DNA of 64,000 nt from Pseudanabaena sp. ABRG5-3 (GTDB lineage Bacteria > Cyanobacteriota > Cyanobacteriia > Pseudanabaenales > Pseudanabaenaceae): contig NZ_AP017561.1 in the NCBI RefSeq assembly GCF_003967015.1, forward strand, positions 150,765-214,764, in the 5' to 3' direction. Below are positions 37,301 through 45,294 of this stretch, one piece after another. Under the pieces are notes generated by a model. That model saw nothing but the letters and a program-made list of their open reading frames with translations, did no database searches and was not told the DNA's origin. Every line of letters starts with the position of its first letter. The stretch's first letter is position 1. The position numbers were made by a program, and so were the translations under genes.

Positions 37301-38770
37301 CTTAGTAGTTGCTTCCTCTTCAGTTTCTTCTTCCTCAAGTTCATCGCCCCCTAAATCCCCCAATTCTGGGGGACTTTCCAAGTCCTGCTCTCTTGTTCCC
37401 CCCAAACTTGGGGGGCTAGGGGGGCGATACTTCAAACCCTGCGCCACAGGAACCACCACCTCCAACTTTTGCCGCCGTAGCCGACACATCGGCTCAGTGC
37501 TAATCCCTGGCTCTAACTCCAACAAAGCCTCATAAACACGCCCCAAATCTTCCACATTAAGCGGGCCATAATGTACCCGTTCCCTCGCCATTGAGCCACG
37601 CTGTTTACTCGTCCATAACAAGCGATCGAGCAAAACCGCGATCGCCCGCTCTCCCCATTGCAACTCCGACAGCACAGGCGTAGCATCTGCCCCAAACAAC
37701 GCACCCCCCAGAGGCTTCACATTTAGCTCCGTACATTGCACCCCCTCCGTAAACATCCGAAACACACCGCGCAATCCATTTTCCAATAGATGCCCAGTCT
37801 CGGCTCCTTGATCTAAAACCGCTCGGACATAGCGCGTCAATGCGCCACTAGGGGAATAGGTATTGCGCCATAGGCTAGTCGAAGCAAAACTAAAGGACTG
37901 AGCAGGATCATCGCTGGACTCTAGCTTCAGAATAAATAGCAACCGATAAATAATAATCAGTCCCTCGCGCCACAAAGCCTTGGCTAATTGCTGGCGATCG
38001 CTATATTTCGCTAACAAACCACGATTATCTGGGCGATCAAGTACCTCTTGCACAAACTGCTCCACCGCTTGCCGCGCCTGTACCCGCAGATCCTTCGTCA
38101 CCCTCGCCTGTTGCAATCTCGCCTTGTCCACAAGGTCAGTCAGCGCCTTAACCCCAGAAGGTGAAGCTAAAGCCAATACCAAGAGATAAGAGGCAGGCAC
38201 ATTGCGACTGCGTTTCCAGTGAGGATCGATCGCGATCGTCACCTGCGAATCAGGTCGAGCAGGATCGGAAATCAATAACCGTAACTCCGCACCATTGGTT
38301 AGCAGTCCCAACCTTTCACCACTTGCCAATAAAACCCGTTGAGCAATGCGTAAATAACTATAGCGATAGGCTGAACCACGCTTAGCAGGTGCATCAAGGT
38401 CAATATTCATGTCAGTACACCAGACTCGCAACTTCGTACTGCGATCGCTGGTATACATCAAATATCCGCCCGATTCCCTTCCCTCCCGCGTTTCCACATC
38501 CTCGGTCGTTTCTAAAGAAGCATAGCCCAAGCGATCGCGCAAAGGCTCAATCACTTGATTTCGCACTCGCAGCGCCCCACCAATAGAAGCCAACTCTCGT
38601 AATTTACGGCGATAGATATTCCAGCTTTCTTGGAGTGCTTCTCCCTCTTTCCCCACAGTCTTAGGCAAAAGATTCGCCTTGATCAGTTCCTTCTCTAGCT
38701 CAAACTGCACAAATGGCTCAGGCAATGCCGAACCCGTAAACGAGCAATGTTCTAGAAATTCAAGTGCCAT
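34391..38770 (-). CDS. Large DNA adenine methyltransferase (DrmMI/PglX/Eco57I-like)
   Basis: A 1459-residue protein from ATG 38770 (MALEF). An upstream ATG at 38860 would add residues encoded by a repeat, so the shorter start is preferred. SAM-binding motif I (LDPAMGSGHF) lies near residue ~560 and the catalytic N6-adenine motif NPPW near ~885. A target-recognition-like region follows, with an Asp/Lys-rich C-terminus ending KPKKRKSKK. The first ~250 residues include a YLLITNGAEWR-like strand (GLLTNGAELRLLI), as in Eco57I-type enzymes, but I see no clear PD-(D/E)XK triad. It most likely modifies host DNA to mark self for the neighbouring helicases. Residues ~448-475 come from an in-frame repeat. 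It is preceded by the PIN toxin gene on the same strand. Confidence 0.85.
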   Translation of the reverse strand: MALEFLEHCSFTGSALPEPFVQFELEKELIKANLLPKTVGKEGEALQESWNIYRRKLRELASIGGALRVRNQVIEPLRDRLGYASLETTEDVETREGRESGGYLMYTSDRSTKLRVWCTDMNIDLDAPAKRGSAYRYSYLRIAQRVLLASGERLGLLTNGAELRLLISDPARPDSQVTIAIDPHWKRSRNVPASYLLVLALASPSGVKALTDLVDKARLQQARVTKDLRVQARQAVEQFVQEVLDRPDNRGLLAKYSDRQQLAKALWREGLIIIYRLLFILKLESSDDPAQSFSFASTSLWRNTYSPSGALTRYVRAVLDQGAETGHLLENGLRGVFRMFTEGVQCTELNVKPLGGALFGADATPVLSELQWGERAIAVLLDRLLWTSKQRGSMARERVHYGPLNVEDLGRVYEALLELEPGISTEPMCRLRRQKLEVVVPVAQGLKYRPPSPPSLGGTREQDLESPPELGDLGGDELEEEETEEEATTKGKKTKVEWIEEIPPDRFYLRVGLGRKASGSYYTPHSFVRFLVQETLGALVTERSPQANPDPCAVLKLKVLDPAMGSGHFLVEACRFLGEKLYEACRLCDDLAISAEQRAERAAQPEAREAALAEARLYRQRVIDLPDPDDKLVKYLPSSAPEGLESGYSQTEALALCRRLVAVHCLYGVDKNPLAVELAKLSLWIESHAEGLPLTFLDHRLVLGDSLTGAFFSHLLKEPLSQDDVQKLLYQDINQQFRHTMSAALRYVQDLEASVGISLSDLIKKEAAKASLDRAFAPFKVVAAAWSGGVMLGKEGCDDLAYSRLAQVVGSSGDLPESLADEPKLLKMIAKGLGVAEVSASREELLALLASGVCVPAFPYDLTFAEVFYPDGNLQNRQGFDVVLGNPPWDRMLPADKEFFAAYDFTILDAPTKRERSAIEKRLLADTEVAASHQSYINEFRDTEKVLKSIYSYQIAIVNGEKTIGKLDAFRVFMERNAQLLNSQGLTGVVVPSAFHANEGATGIRKLYLEEMSLKCCYSFENRRKLFEIDSRFKFAAVIASLNGRTSEFPCAFYLHDDEWLFGDRQSHPPLIYSLDFVQKTGGEYLSLLELQSLQDLDVAKTCFANGEDFGKVCDRFNIRLGRELNMTDDAWRFTPTSQILDVEDPRDPDISERLFEMGYLTLHEGKTFHQFTDHWEDRPRYLVSMKELVDKDIWIRNSCYFRVAYRTISASTNERTAIFNIHPTKVTTGDKSPTEQAPNLRANVKALTLVSFTNSYAFDFGLRLYVSSSTVNYFFLTRAPLPLGSLADKFSSDTHNQEINTFLAHSALRLTCNHSGYEPLWREQLGTEWREPNREAFTYPVLETEDQRWQIRSAIDAVVAAAYGLTRAQYAHVLSTFSHKSYPQAPHLCLNYFDELQAIGLETFTRKYDPYWDIPLNENLPRPVINLPIPITPPQDSELFDTSQHINEVKPKKRKSKK
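37346..37425. repeat. Palindromic C/G repeat, in-frame copy inside methyltransferase gene
   Basis: A full 80-bp unit with CCCCCAATTCTGGGGG in the left half and CCCCCCAAACTTGGGGGG in the right half. On the coding strand it gives PPSPPSLGGT and SPPELGDLGG, in a variable stretch between the helical domain and motif I. Confidence 0.92.
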
Positions 38771-38810
38771 AATGCGATCAACAATTTGATGAAAGAACTG
38801 AAAATATAAT

Positions 38811-38891
38811 TGCCCCCTAGCCCCCAATTCTGGGGGAATAAGAAAATAAAATTCTTCCAAAGTCCCCCAGAATTGGGGGATTTAGGGGGCT
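38811..38891. repeat. Palindromic C/G repeat between PIN and methyltransferase genes
   Basis: A full 81-bp unit in the orientation of the 34194 copies. It lies in the 5' leader of the methyltransferase gene, 41 bp before ATG 38770 and just after the PIN stop codon at 38908. A hairpin here could dampen read-through from the toxin gene into the methyltransferase gene. Confidence 0.9.
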
Positions 38892-38907
38892 TAGATCAAT
38901 GGATGAC

Positions 38908-39312
38908 TTATCCTTGAAAATTAAAGGGATCGAGGAGAAGAACGTCACAACCTTGAAAATCTTTAATATTACGGGTTACAAGTGTAAGTTGATGGTTTTT
39001 AGCCGTAGCAGCAATCAGCATATCTGCTTGAGTGCGAGGTTTACCTTCAGTTTGCAATTTCCCCCGCATCTCTCCCGCTAGTTTCGCGATCGCTTCAGTC
39101 ACAGGCAACACAACACAATGACTAGAAATAAATATTTCAAACCATGCACGAATTCTCGGATTTGGTTTTGCAGTCAGCCCATAAAAAACTTCATCCACTG
39201 TAATTGCACTGAGGGCAATTTGCGATAAACCCGATGTAAAAGATAAAACTGCGGGTTGAGGTTGAGGACGAGCTAATTCGCTCAAAATATTCGTATCAAA
39301 AAGAAAGCTCAT
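38908..39312 (-). CDS. PIN-domain toxin (VapC family)
   Basis: A 134-residue protein with the full PIN acidic set: D7 in LFDTNIL, E in TVDEVFYGL, D in QADMLIAATA and D in TRNIKDFQG. VapC-type PIN proteins are endoribonucleases, often cutting initiator tRNA or rRNA. It lies 34 bp downstream of a Phd-type antitoxin gene and forms a pair with it. The pair sits inside the SNF2-methyltransferase operon, which may make loss of the locus costly. Confidence 0.92.
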   Translation of the reverse strand: MSFLFDTNILSELARPQPQPAVLSFTSGLSQIALSAITVDEVFYGLTAKPNPRIRAWFEIFISSHCVVLPVTEAIAKLAGEMRGKLQTEGKPRTQADMLIAATAKNHQLTLVTRNIKDFQGCDVLLLDPFNFQG

Positions 39313-39346
39313 GAATTAATTTATTTGTACAAAATTTATATAAAAC

Positions 39347-39613
39347 TCATGCAAAGGCGTTACTACGGTCTTGTCGTTGAGGGGCAATCAGAGTGTAACT
39401 ATCTTCTTCACATAACTTTTGCAATTCTTGTAAAGCCTCAGCCATAGTCGTCTGGCGCTGACTTTCTCGCCACGCTAGAAACTGTTGATAGTCATCCGCT
39501 TCAATGACAACCGCAACTAAGCGATCGCGGTTGTAAATCAACTGCGGTTCCTTTGCTGTCGAGTGAATTAACTCTGAGAATTTCTGTTTTGCTTCTGCAA
39601 TTTTCCAGTTCAT
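39347..39613 (-). CDS. Phd/YefM-family antitoxin
   Basis: An 88-residue protein from ATG 39613. An upstream in-frame start would add a 12-residue tail atypical of the family. The N-terminus MNWKIAEAKQKFSELI is a typical Phd/YefM DNA-binding start, followed by PQLIYNRDRLVAVVI and DDYQQFLAW. The C-terminal half would wrap the PIN toxin. Phd-type antitoxins repress their own operon, and a 33-bp palindrome lies 55 bp upstream. Confidence 0.88.
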   Translation of the reverse strand: MNWKIAEAKQKFSELIHSTAKEPQLIYNRDRLVAVVIEADDYQQFLAWRESQRQTTMAEALQELQKLCEEDSYTLIAPQRQDRSNAFA

Positions 39614-39658
39614 AACGATCACTAATCTTTTTGCAAAAATTCTGGACACTGCACCCCA

Positions 39659-39664
39659 ATTATA
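39659..39664 (-). promoter_or_regulatory. Candidate -10 box of toxin-antitoxin operon
   Basis: Read on the minus strand this is a perfect TATAAT, 46 bp before ATG 39613 and directly next to the palindrome at 39668-39700. No convincing -35 was found, as expected if the promoter is activated or weak. Confidence 0.4.
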
Positions 39665-39667
39665 GAC

Positions 39668-39700
39668 AATAAGTTAGACATAATTTATGTCCAACTTATT
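39668..39700. promoter_or_regulatory. 33-bp palindrome, likely antitoxin operator
   Basis: The arms AATAAGTT-a-GACATAA and TTATGTC-c-AACTTATT form a near-perfect palindrome with one mismatched pair. It overlaps the promoter zone of the Phd/PIN pair, where autoregulating Phd proteins normally bind. Confidence 0.55.
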
Positions 39701-39737
39701 AAAAAGAGTGGCGGCGCTTTGCGCCGCCACTCTTTTT
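39701..39737. terminator. Bidirectional intrinsic terminator
   Basis: A perfect 17-bp stem (AAAAAGAGTGGCGGCGC and its complement) with a TTT loop, flanked by A- and T-runs on both sides. On the minus strand it terminates transcription of the SNF2 gene (stop at 39740) before the toxin-antitoxin pair. That separates the two transcription units, so the downstream genes need their own promoter. Confidence 0.9.
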
Positions 39738-39739
39738 AG

Positions 39740-42700
39740 TCAAGATACGGGAATGATCATCAAAACCCCTAGAGGCAAAATATCAGCCTTGCCCATTGCC
39801 ATCTGACGATTAAGCATTTCCATGCGTTGCTGATAAATCCGCAATACGCCATCAGCTTCACTGCGATCGCGTGCTGGCTGAGTCCGATCTGTCGCAAAAG
39901 CAGAAAGCCGTTGTAGAGGATCGGTAAATGCCATCCAGTCAGCACTATAGGAAAGTTCGCTTGCAGAACTAGAAATGCGATCGCCATCTCCTAAATTAAA
40001 TAAGCTAGTTTGCTCAAATCTTTGGATCTGCTCTCCCGTAATTTCCGTAGCCCGATCCTTGAGCCATTCTGACTGTCGGTTGCCTTCTGCCACCAACTCA
40101 CGGCGACGACTTTCTATAAAAGCCTCCGCGATCGGTTGAAATCCCATTTCTGCCTTTGGCTTTGCTAAACCTTGAGCATCACTACCCCAAGCAACAAAAT
40201 GTTTTTGCCAAACACCTGTAGTTTTAATTGCACGTTTACGGTCTGCTAGATACAGCCACTGGTCAGCGCGATCATAAAAACCGATCAAATCATCACGGAA
40301 ATTATCCCTCGTTACTTTCACAGCCAGTACTCGCTCTAGCTCACGCCCTGCCCCACTAGAAACCTGTCCTAAATAGGTAAACAGTAGCGTCGGACTAGAG
40401 ACATCACCAGTCACCGCACTGACACGAATATCCTGCCCCAACTGAGCCGAGCCGCCAAAGGATAAATTCCGCACCCGATCTAAGGCTCGTCGCACCAACG
40501 GATGCGCTCTACCTAAATAACCAACTGGACGATCTAGGCGATCGCGAGTTACCTCCAGATTTTTAGTCAGTCGTAATACTCGCAACTCAGGATCGTAACC
40601 AGCGAGATCTTGCAGTCCATAATTCCAAGCAGGTGGTAAGGAGAGCGTAAAAACATCAGTCTCATCGATCTCCGAAACCTCACCGCCATCAAGCAACACT
40701 GCATCCTGTACAAAAGTTGCCAGATCTACATAGCCCACCTTTTCCCCTAAACTACGGGCTTGACCCACTTCAGTTAATAATTGATTTTCGGCATTCATCC
40801 CCATCTCACCTAACCAAGAATGGGTAACAGCCGCTTGTTGAAATCCTTTAAGCGATCGATCCACTTCTTCTAAGAGTTCCCTTGTTGCCTCATCCGAACC
40901 CTCATTTTCATCAGCAGTATTAAAGTCAAAAGCCGTACCATCTTGAAATAGCTTGCTATCTTCTTCAATTAACCCTTTGAGTAACTTTTGAGCAGTTGCA
41001 TCCGTAGATGCCGTCAAACCCAGTGTATTTGGCACAAAAGTCAACATTTTGCGCTGCCTTTCATACTTAGCAATCAAACGCAGCAAAATCCGCTCTTCAA
41101 ACGTCCCCTGCAAATAGAGATAGCGCACCACAGGATCAAATGGTTGACCATAGCGATCAATTCTGCCATTGCGCTGCTCAAGGCGATTGGGATTAAAAGG
41201 CAGTTCCAAATGAATTAAATGATGGCAACGCTGCTGTAAATTCAAACCCTCGGCTGCCGTATCGGTACTGATTAAGATCATTTTGCTTTGAGTTTGAAAG
41301 CGATCGGTAATTCCTTTACGAATTTTTTCTGAATCTTCACCATTCATCGTTACGACATCACCGACCGCCGCATCTCGCAACGCCCTTGCCGCAACTTGCT
41401 GACTGGTCGTGTACTCCGTAAATATTAAAATACTGGCTTCAGGAAATTCAGCACGAATTGCTCGAACTTCCAGCACTAGCTGCTCTAACTTGGGGTCGAG
41501 ATCGGCAGCAATAGTAGCCAAATCGATTAGTTCATCTAATGCCTCAACAATATTGCCACCTCTACTGATTGACACCGATCCAGAACGAATTTCTCTCTGA
41601 AGATTTGCTAGTTGCTGTGCCAAATCTTCAGCCTCTAACAGAGCTTGCTCTTGTTCTTCCTCACTGCTAATCGTGCCAAATCGCTCTAGTTTACGGTGAT
41701 AATCCCGTAGCGATCGCAAGCGTTGACGCTTACTTTCTTGTGTCTCCGATTCTGTAGTCAGAATTTGTTGAAACCTCTGAGCCACAACTGAGAGCGTAAC
41801 TTTGCAAGCTTCCACGGTAGAAACACTACGTTTCAGTAAGGCAATAAATGCCAATACATCGCTATACCTCTTGTTCCTAAATGCTCTGCGTAGCTCTGGA
41901 GCAAGTAATTCTAGTAATTTACGCTGTAGCTCTATAAATTTTGAATGCTGAGTTTCTAAGGCAATCACAGGACAAGGCTGGACAATTCGGGTTTTAAATC
42001 GTTGCTCTTTGGTAATCGCATCAACAATGTGATGTTTCAATCGCCTCACCACATGAGCGCGGTAGCGATCGCCTCGCAATACACCTTTGCCATTCACTAA
42101 CGAAGGATCGAGTAATTCACATAATGAGGCAAAAGAGCGATCGTTGCCATCATGGGGTGTTGCCGTGAGTAATAACAATGTATCGCTACGGCGAGCCAAC
42201 ACCTCAGCCAAGTGACGGCGCTGTGAATCTTCGCGCTCCTGTGCTGTCCCTAAATCCATACAGTGATGTGCTTCATCAAGTATTACTACGTCATACCCAG
42301 CACGTTCTAGCAAATCAATAACTTTTTCTTGCTTCAGAAAATCAATCGATACCAGCCCCAAAGGAATATGATCGAAGGGATTTGAGCCTAATTCCGTACT
42401 ACGTCTGATTTCTTCTAGCTTGGCGCGATCAATAATCTCTAGTCTCAATCCAAATCGTTCCGACATTTCTAAATGCCATTGCATCAACAAAGGTCCCGCA
42501 GGTGAAACAATTAAAATTCGATGCGCTACCCGCCTCGCCATCAACTCTGTCAAAATTAGCCCAGCCTGAATAGTTTTACCCAAACCGACCCCATCTGCTA
42601 AAAGTAATCGCACCCGACTCATACGAATAGCTCTCAGTACAGGGACTAACTGATATGGTTCAATGCTAAGCCTTCCAGGTTGTACGGCAAGTAATGCATC

Positions 42701-42961
42701 CCCCCCTAACGATTGCTCTAGCAAAAAAGCTTGATGATAAACCAACAGATTTCTTAAAGGAGCAGCCCGATCTGGTCTAAATTCATGAACAATAGGCTCA
42801 ATTTTCTCAAATGGATCAAGGAGATCCAACTCCTTGCCCCGCAGTTCTCCTTCAACACAACGCAAACGATAGAGTGTCTGTAATCCCAACTGTTCCGAGT
42901 TAACGACTTCCCACCGTAACCCTCGTGCATTTACTTCTGTTCCTGGCAACAAACTAGTCAT
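39740..42961 (-). CDS. SNF2-family DNA translocase (DrmD-like)
   Basis: A 1073-residue SF2 ATPase of the SNF2/HepA type. Motif I LADGVGLGKTIQAG lies near residue 125, and motif II reads VVILDEAHHCMD. The helicase C half has LIFTEYTTSQQ, STDTAAEGLNLQ and NPNRLEQRNGRIDRYGQ. The C-terminal ~350 residues are family-specific. In class 1 DISARM the SNF2 protein DrmD sits with an adenine methyltransferase and YprA-type proteins, and the gene set downstream here matches that pattern. It probably scans DNA for foreign or unmethylated sites. A perfect terminator follows its stop codon. Confidence 0.88.
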   Translation of the reverse strand: MTSLLPGTEVNARGLRWEVVNSEQLGLQTLYRLRCVEGELRGKELDLLDPFEKIEPIVHEFRPDRAAPLRNLLVYHQAFLLEQSLGGDALLAVQPGRLSIEPYQLVPVLRAIRMSRVRLLLADGVGLGKTIQAGLILTELMARRVAHRILIVSPAGPLLMQWHLEMSERFGLRLEIIDRAKLEEIRRSTELGSNPFDHIPLGLVSIDFLKQEKVIDLLERAGYDVVILDEAHHCMDLGTAQEREDSQRRHLAEVLARRSDTLLLLTATPHDGNDRSFASLCELLDPSLVNGKGVLRGDRYRAHVVRRLKHHIVDAITKEQRFKTRIVQPCPVIALETQHSKFIELQRKLLELLAPELRRAFRNKRYSDVLAFIALLKRSVSTVEACKVTLSVVAQRFQQILTTESETQESKRQRLRSLRDYHRKLERFGTISSEEEQEQALLEAEDLAQQLANLQREIRSGSVSISRGGNIVEALDELIDLATIAADLDPKLEQLVLEVRAIRAEFPEASILIFTEYTTSQQVAARALRDAAVGDVVTMNGEDSEKIRKGITDRFQTQSKMILISTDTAAEGLNLQQRCHHLIHLELPFNPNRLEQRNGRIDRYGQPFDPVVRYLYLQGTFEERILLRLIAKYERQRKMLTFVPNTLGLTASTDATAQKLLKGLIEEDSKLFQDGTAFDFNTADENEGSDEATRELLEEVDRSLKGFQQAAVTHSWLGEMGMNAENQLLTEVGQARSLGEKVGYVDLATFVQDAVLLDGGEVSEIDETDVFTLSLPPAWNYGLQDLAGYDPELRVLRLTKNLEVTRDRLDRPVGYLGRAHPLVRRALDRVRNLSFGGSAQLGQDIRVSAVTGDVSSPTLLFTYLGQVSSGAGRELERVLAVKVTRDNFRDDLIGFYDRADQWLYLADRKRAIKTTGVWQKHFVAWGSDAQGLAKPKAEMGFQPIAEAFIESRRRELVAEGNRQSEWLKDRATEITGEQIQRFEQTSLFNLGDGDRISSSASELSYSADWMAFTDPLQRLSAFATDRTQPARDRSEADGVLRIYQQRMEMLNRQMAMGKADILPLGVLMIIPVS

Positions 42962-43053
42962 AGCTAACCGCTTTATCTTTGCTTTCTATACTAAACTTTC
43001 TCACCTATTTCCAGTAGGAGGATAGGCGACGCTTCGCACCACTCAGCTTACTA

Positions 43054-45294
43054 CTAGATCCCTACCTTCACAGGAATAGAATAACATCGCTGACAAGAAT
43101 AAGAACTAGACTGTGAAGAATTGCCACAACTTCCACAATTGGAACAAATATAGAATTGCAAATTACAATCATCAAAACAAGGCATAGCTAAAACATCACG
43201 TCCAAATACGCGATCGCCCCAACCAACAGAGCGATCGCTGATTTCAGGACTAGCCCCGCCAAGTTTGATGTATGGATAGTTAGTTTGACATTGCCCACAT
43301 CTTTGTAAGCCCCAATCAGTCTCACATTGTTGACAATGCGCCGTAAAGCATTCGTTTCCTATATTCTCAAAACTAATATTAAAGTTAGTTGCTGAATACT
43401 TGGCTTGACAAGTAGGGCAGGTTAAGAGTGACTCAAATTCTTGAGCAATATTTTCTGGCAAATTTTCCAGTTGACGAAGTTTAATAACTTCTCCCTTACT
43501 AGAATTACCTTTAGCCTCTTCTCTCTTGATCATGCTATGCAGATTACTATTGAATGTATTGCGATCGCTAAAAGAAAGAGGACGCATAAATAGAAGTTGA
43601 TGGTTTGCAGAATATTGACCTATCACTGCCGATCGCTGAAGTTGTTGCAGTAATTGATCGGGCAATCGCAAGTCTTTCTTGATGGGATAAGCGCTGTACT
43701 TTTGCGAATAGATCCACCATTGAACTGCTCTCGCAATTCTCTCTGTACTCAAAATATCAAAGGGGCTAACAGGCAACAAAGCCAATTTGCGATCGCTTTT
43801 GAAATCAGAATTCAGTAAATCATTACCAATAGTATTAAAATATCGTCGCAACTTAGGCGATATTTTGGACACATCCTGAGCAGTCCCAAAATAGAGAATA
43901 ATTGTCCGATACGGCTGTGAATTAGCTTGATCAATTACACTCTCAAATAATTTCAATATCTGTTCGCTTGTTTGTTCGTCAGGAGATTCTACTAATTGTG
44001 CGACTAAAGGAATAAATTTCAAAATTCCTAATTTCTCAGATTCCAGTTGAATTGAGCCATCCTCTAGCCATTGGAAATTTAGAGATTCAGATTCTTTAGC
44101 CGAATCTTGATACAAAGAATACGATTGACCGCATTCGGGTAAAACTGAATCTGATGAGTAACCAAATCCGCGATCGCGTTCAGTTTTTATCAACACTTTA
44201 GAGCAAAGCAAACAGCAAAAAGCATCAAAGCCATTCATGGTCTGCTGATAAAAATCAAAAAGTTGCTGTGCAGTTTTACTTCTTTTGCTGCGCCACCTGC
44301 TCCACTCTCTCCACAATTTAGCAATCTCACGATAATGGCGATCCCCTATTAGGATGTTGGTATTTCTGAGCGTACCTTCCACCTCCGCACTACGAGGAAT
44401 TGCTTTATAGAGGTCTGTATCGGTCAAAGTCAAAAGCTTTTGTTTGATTTGCAGCAAAAAATTTAGCGTTACTTCTGCTTCTTTTAACTGTGGAGCTGCA
44501 TCAAAGTTTTCACCCCAGAGATGACAAATTCTTTCGCGATTGCGCCAATGAATTGACTGCGATACTTCTGAAAAGTTCAGTACTTGCTCTAGTTCATTTT
44601 TGAGCTTCTCAACATCAAGAATTCTTCGTCTCAGATAATCTAAAACATGGTCAATTAGCCTCACTGTAACCCGATTTTCATAAATATCGAGCAGTTCTTC
44701 ACGCACAAGGCTCAACACATTTTTAGGTCGGACTCCTCGAAAAGTCTTACATTCCCAATCTTCAGTATGACTGGTTAAATAGGCAATCGCGTGGGGAGCC
44801 ATACGCTGAACTCTTGCCACAGGCAGTTTTTCAGTTTCCATTTTGAGATAAGAACGTGGGCGATGACAAATTTCCTCTAGATGGGGAATTGCCTCTTTAA
44901 TACTTCTCTCTAATGGCTGTATCTGAATAGCGCTAGCAATTTCAGGAACTAGGGAAGAAAGACTTGCCCAATCTTGCCAAGTGTTTTGCTTTGAAAGCAT
45001 TTGTTGATGTTGTTTTGCAAAAAATCCCAGACTATCGGCAGCACTATCTACAGGAATTTGCCAAGCAGGAAATTTGCTAGTCAATGTCGCCTTACTATCT
45101 TGCAGAGTCCAGCGTTTAGTTGCATCAGGGACAAGATAATTACGAGTATTTTTCTGAATGTGAATACCATTAATTTTTGTCCCATCATCATCAGATTTTA
45201 CCTGCAATTGCCCTAGTAAAGCATCTGGAATCGATTCTTTAGATGTTGAGGGAATCCGCACAAATTTTTGCTGTAGTCGATCCCAAATTTTCAT
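43054..45294 (-). CDS. DUF2357 (McrC-like) protein with zinc ribbons
   Basis: A 746-residue protein. Residues ~150-230 carry the DUF2357 signature: a CHRPRSYLK element, VARVQRMAPHAIAYL, a WECKTFRGVRPKNVL segment and a DIYENRVTVRLIDHVL helix. DUF2357 is the N-terminal part of McrC-like partners of McrB ATPases. I do not see the PD-(D/E)XK nuclease usual at the C-terminus. Instead the last ~130 residues hold at least three Cys-x2-Cys ribbons (CPTCQAKY, CQQCETDW, CGQCQTNY, CSNCGSCG, CQRCYSIP), suggesting nucleic-acid binding. It overlaps the coiled-coil AAA+ gene by 4 bp and has a GGAGG ribosome site. It is the last gene of the operon. Confidence 0.8.
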   Translation of the reverse strand: MKIWDRLQQKFVRIPSTSKESIPDALLGQLQVKSDDDGTKINGIHIQKNTRNYLVPDATKRWTLQDSKATLTSKFPAWQIPVDSAADSLGFFAKQHQQMLSKQNTWQDWASLSSLVPEIASAIQIQPLERSIKEAIPHLEEICHRPRSYLKMETEKLPVARVQRMAPHAIAYLTSHTEDWECKTFRGVRPKNVLSLVREELLDIYENRVTVRLIDHVLDYLRRRILDVEKLKNELEQVLNFSEVSQSIHWRNRERICHLWGENFDAAPQLKEAEVTLNFLLQIKQKLLTLTDTDLYKAIPRSAEVEGTLRNTNILIGDRHYREIAKLWREWSRWRSKRSKTAQQLFDFYQQTMNGFDAFCCLLCSKVLIKTERDRGFGYSSDSVLPECGQSYSLYQDSAKESESLNFQWLEDGSIQLESEKLGILKFIPLVAQLVESPDEQTSEQILKLFESVIDQANSQPYRTIILYFGTAQDVSKISPKLRRYFNTIGNDLLNSDFKSDRKLALLPVSPFDILSTERIARAVQWWIYSQKYSAYPIKKDLRLPDQLLQQLQRSAVIGQYSANHQLLFMRPLSFSDRNTFNSNLHSMIKREEAKGNSSKGEVIKLRQLENLPENIAQEFESLLTCPTCQAKYSATNFNISFENIGNECFTAHCQQCETDWGLQRCGQCQTNYPYIKLGGASPEISDRSVGWGDRVFGRDVLAMPCFDDCNLQFYICSNCGSCGNSSQSSSYSCQRCYSIPVKVGI

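Noticed and set aside
37105..37535. Several overlapping 70-80 codon ORFs on both strands
   Set aside because: Low-complexity translations of the palindromic repeat and of the methyltransferase gene in other frames.
38770..38860. Longer methyltransferase start at 38860
   Set aside because: The extra 30 residues are mostly translation of the inserted palindromic repeat, so ATG 38770 is preferred.
33670..38891. Repeated palindromes as intrinsic terminators
   Set aside because: They have no T-run after the stem and several lie within open reading frames, so termination is not their general role. A local effect between genes remains possible.
19529..42961. A single complete class 1 DISARM locus
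   Set aside because: SNF2 and methyltransferase genes fit DrmD and DrmMI, but separate DrmA, DrmB and DrmC genes are absent and the helicases carry helicase and DUF1998 in one chain. DISARM-like is as far as the sequence supports.
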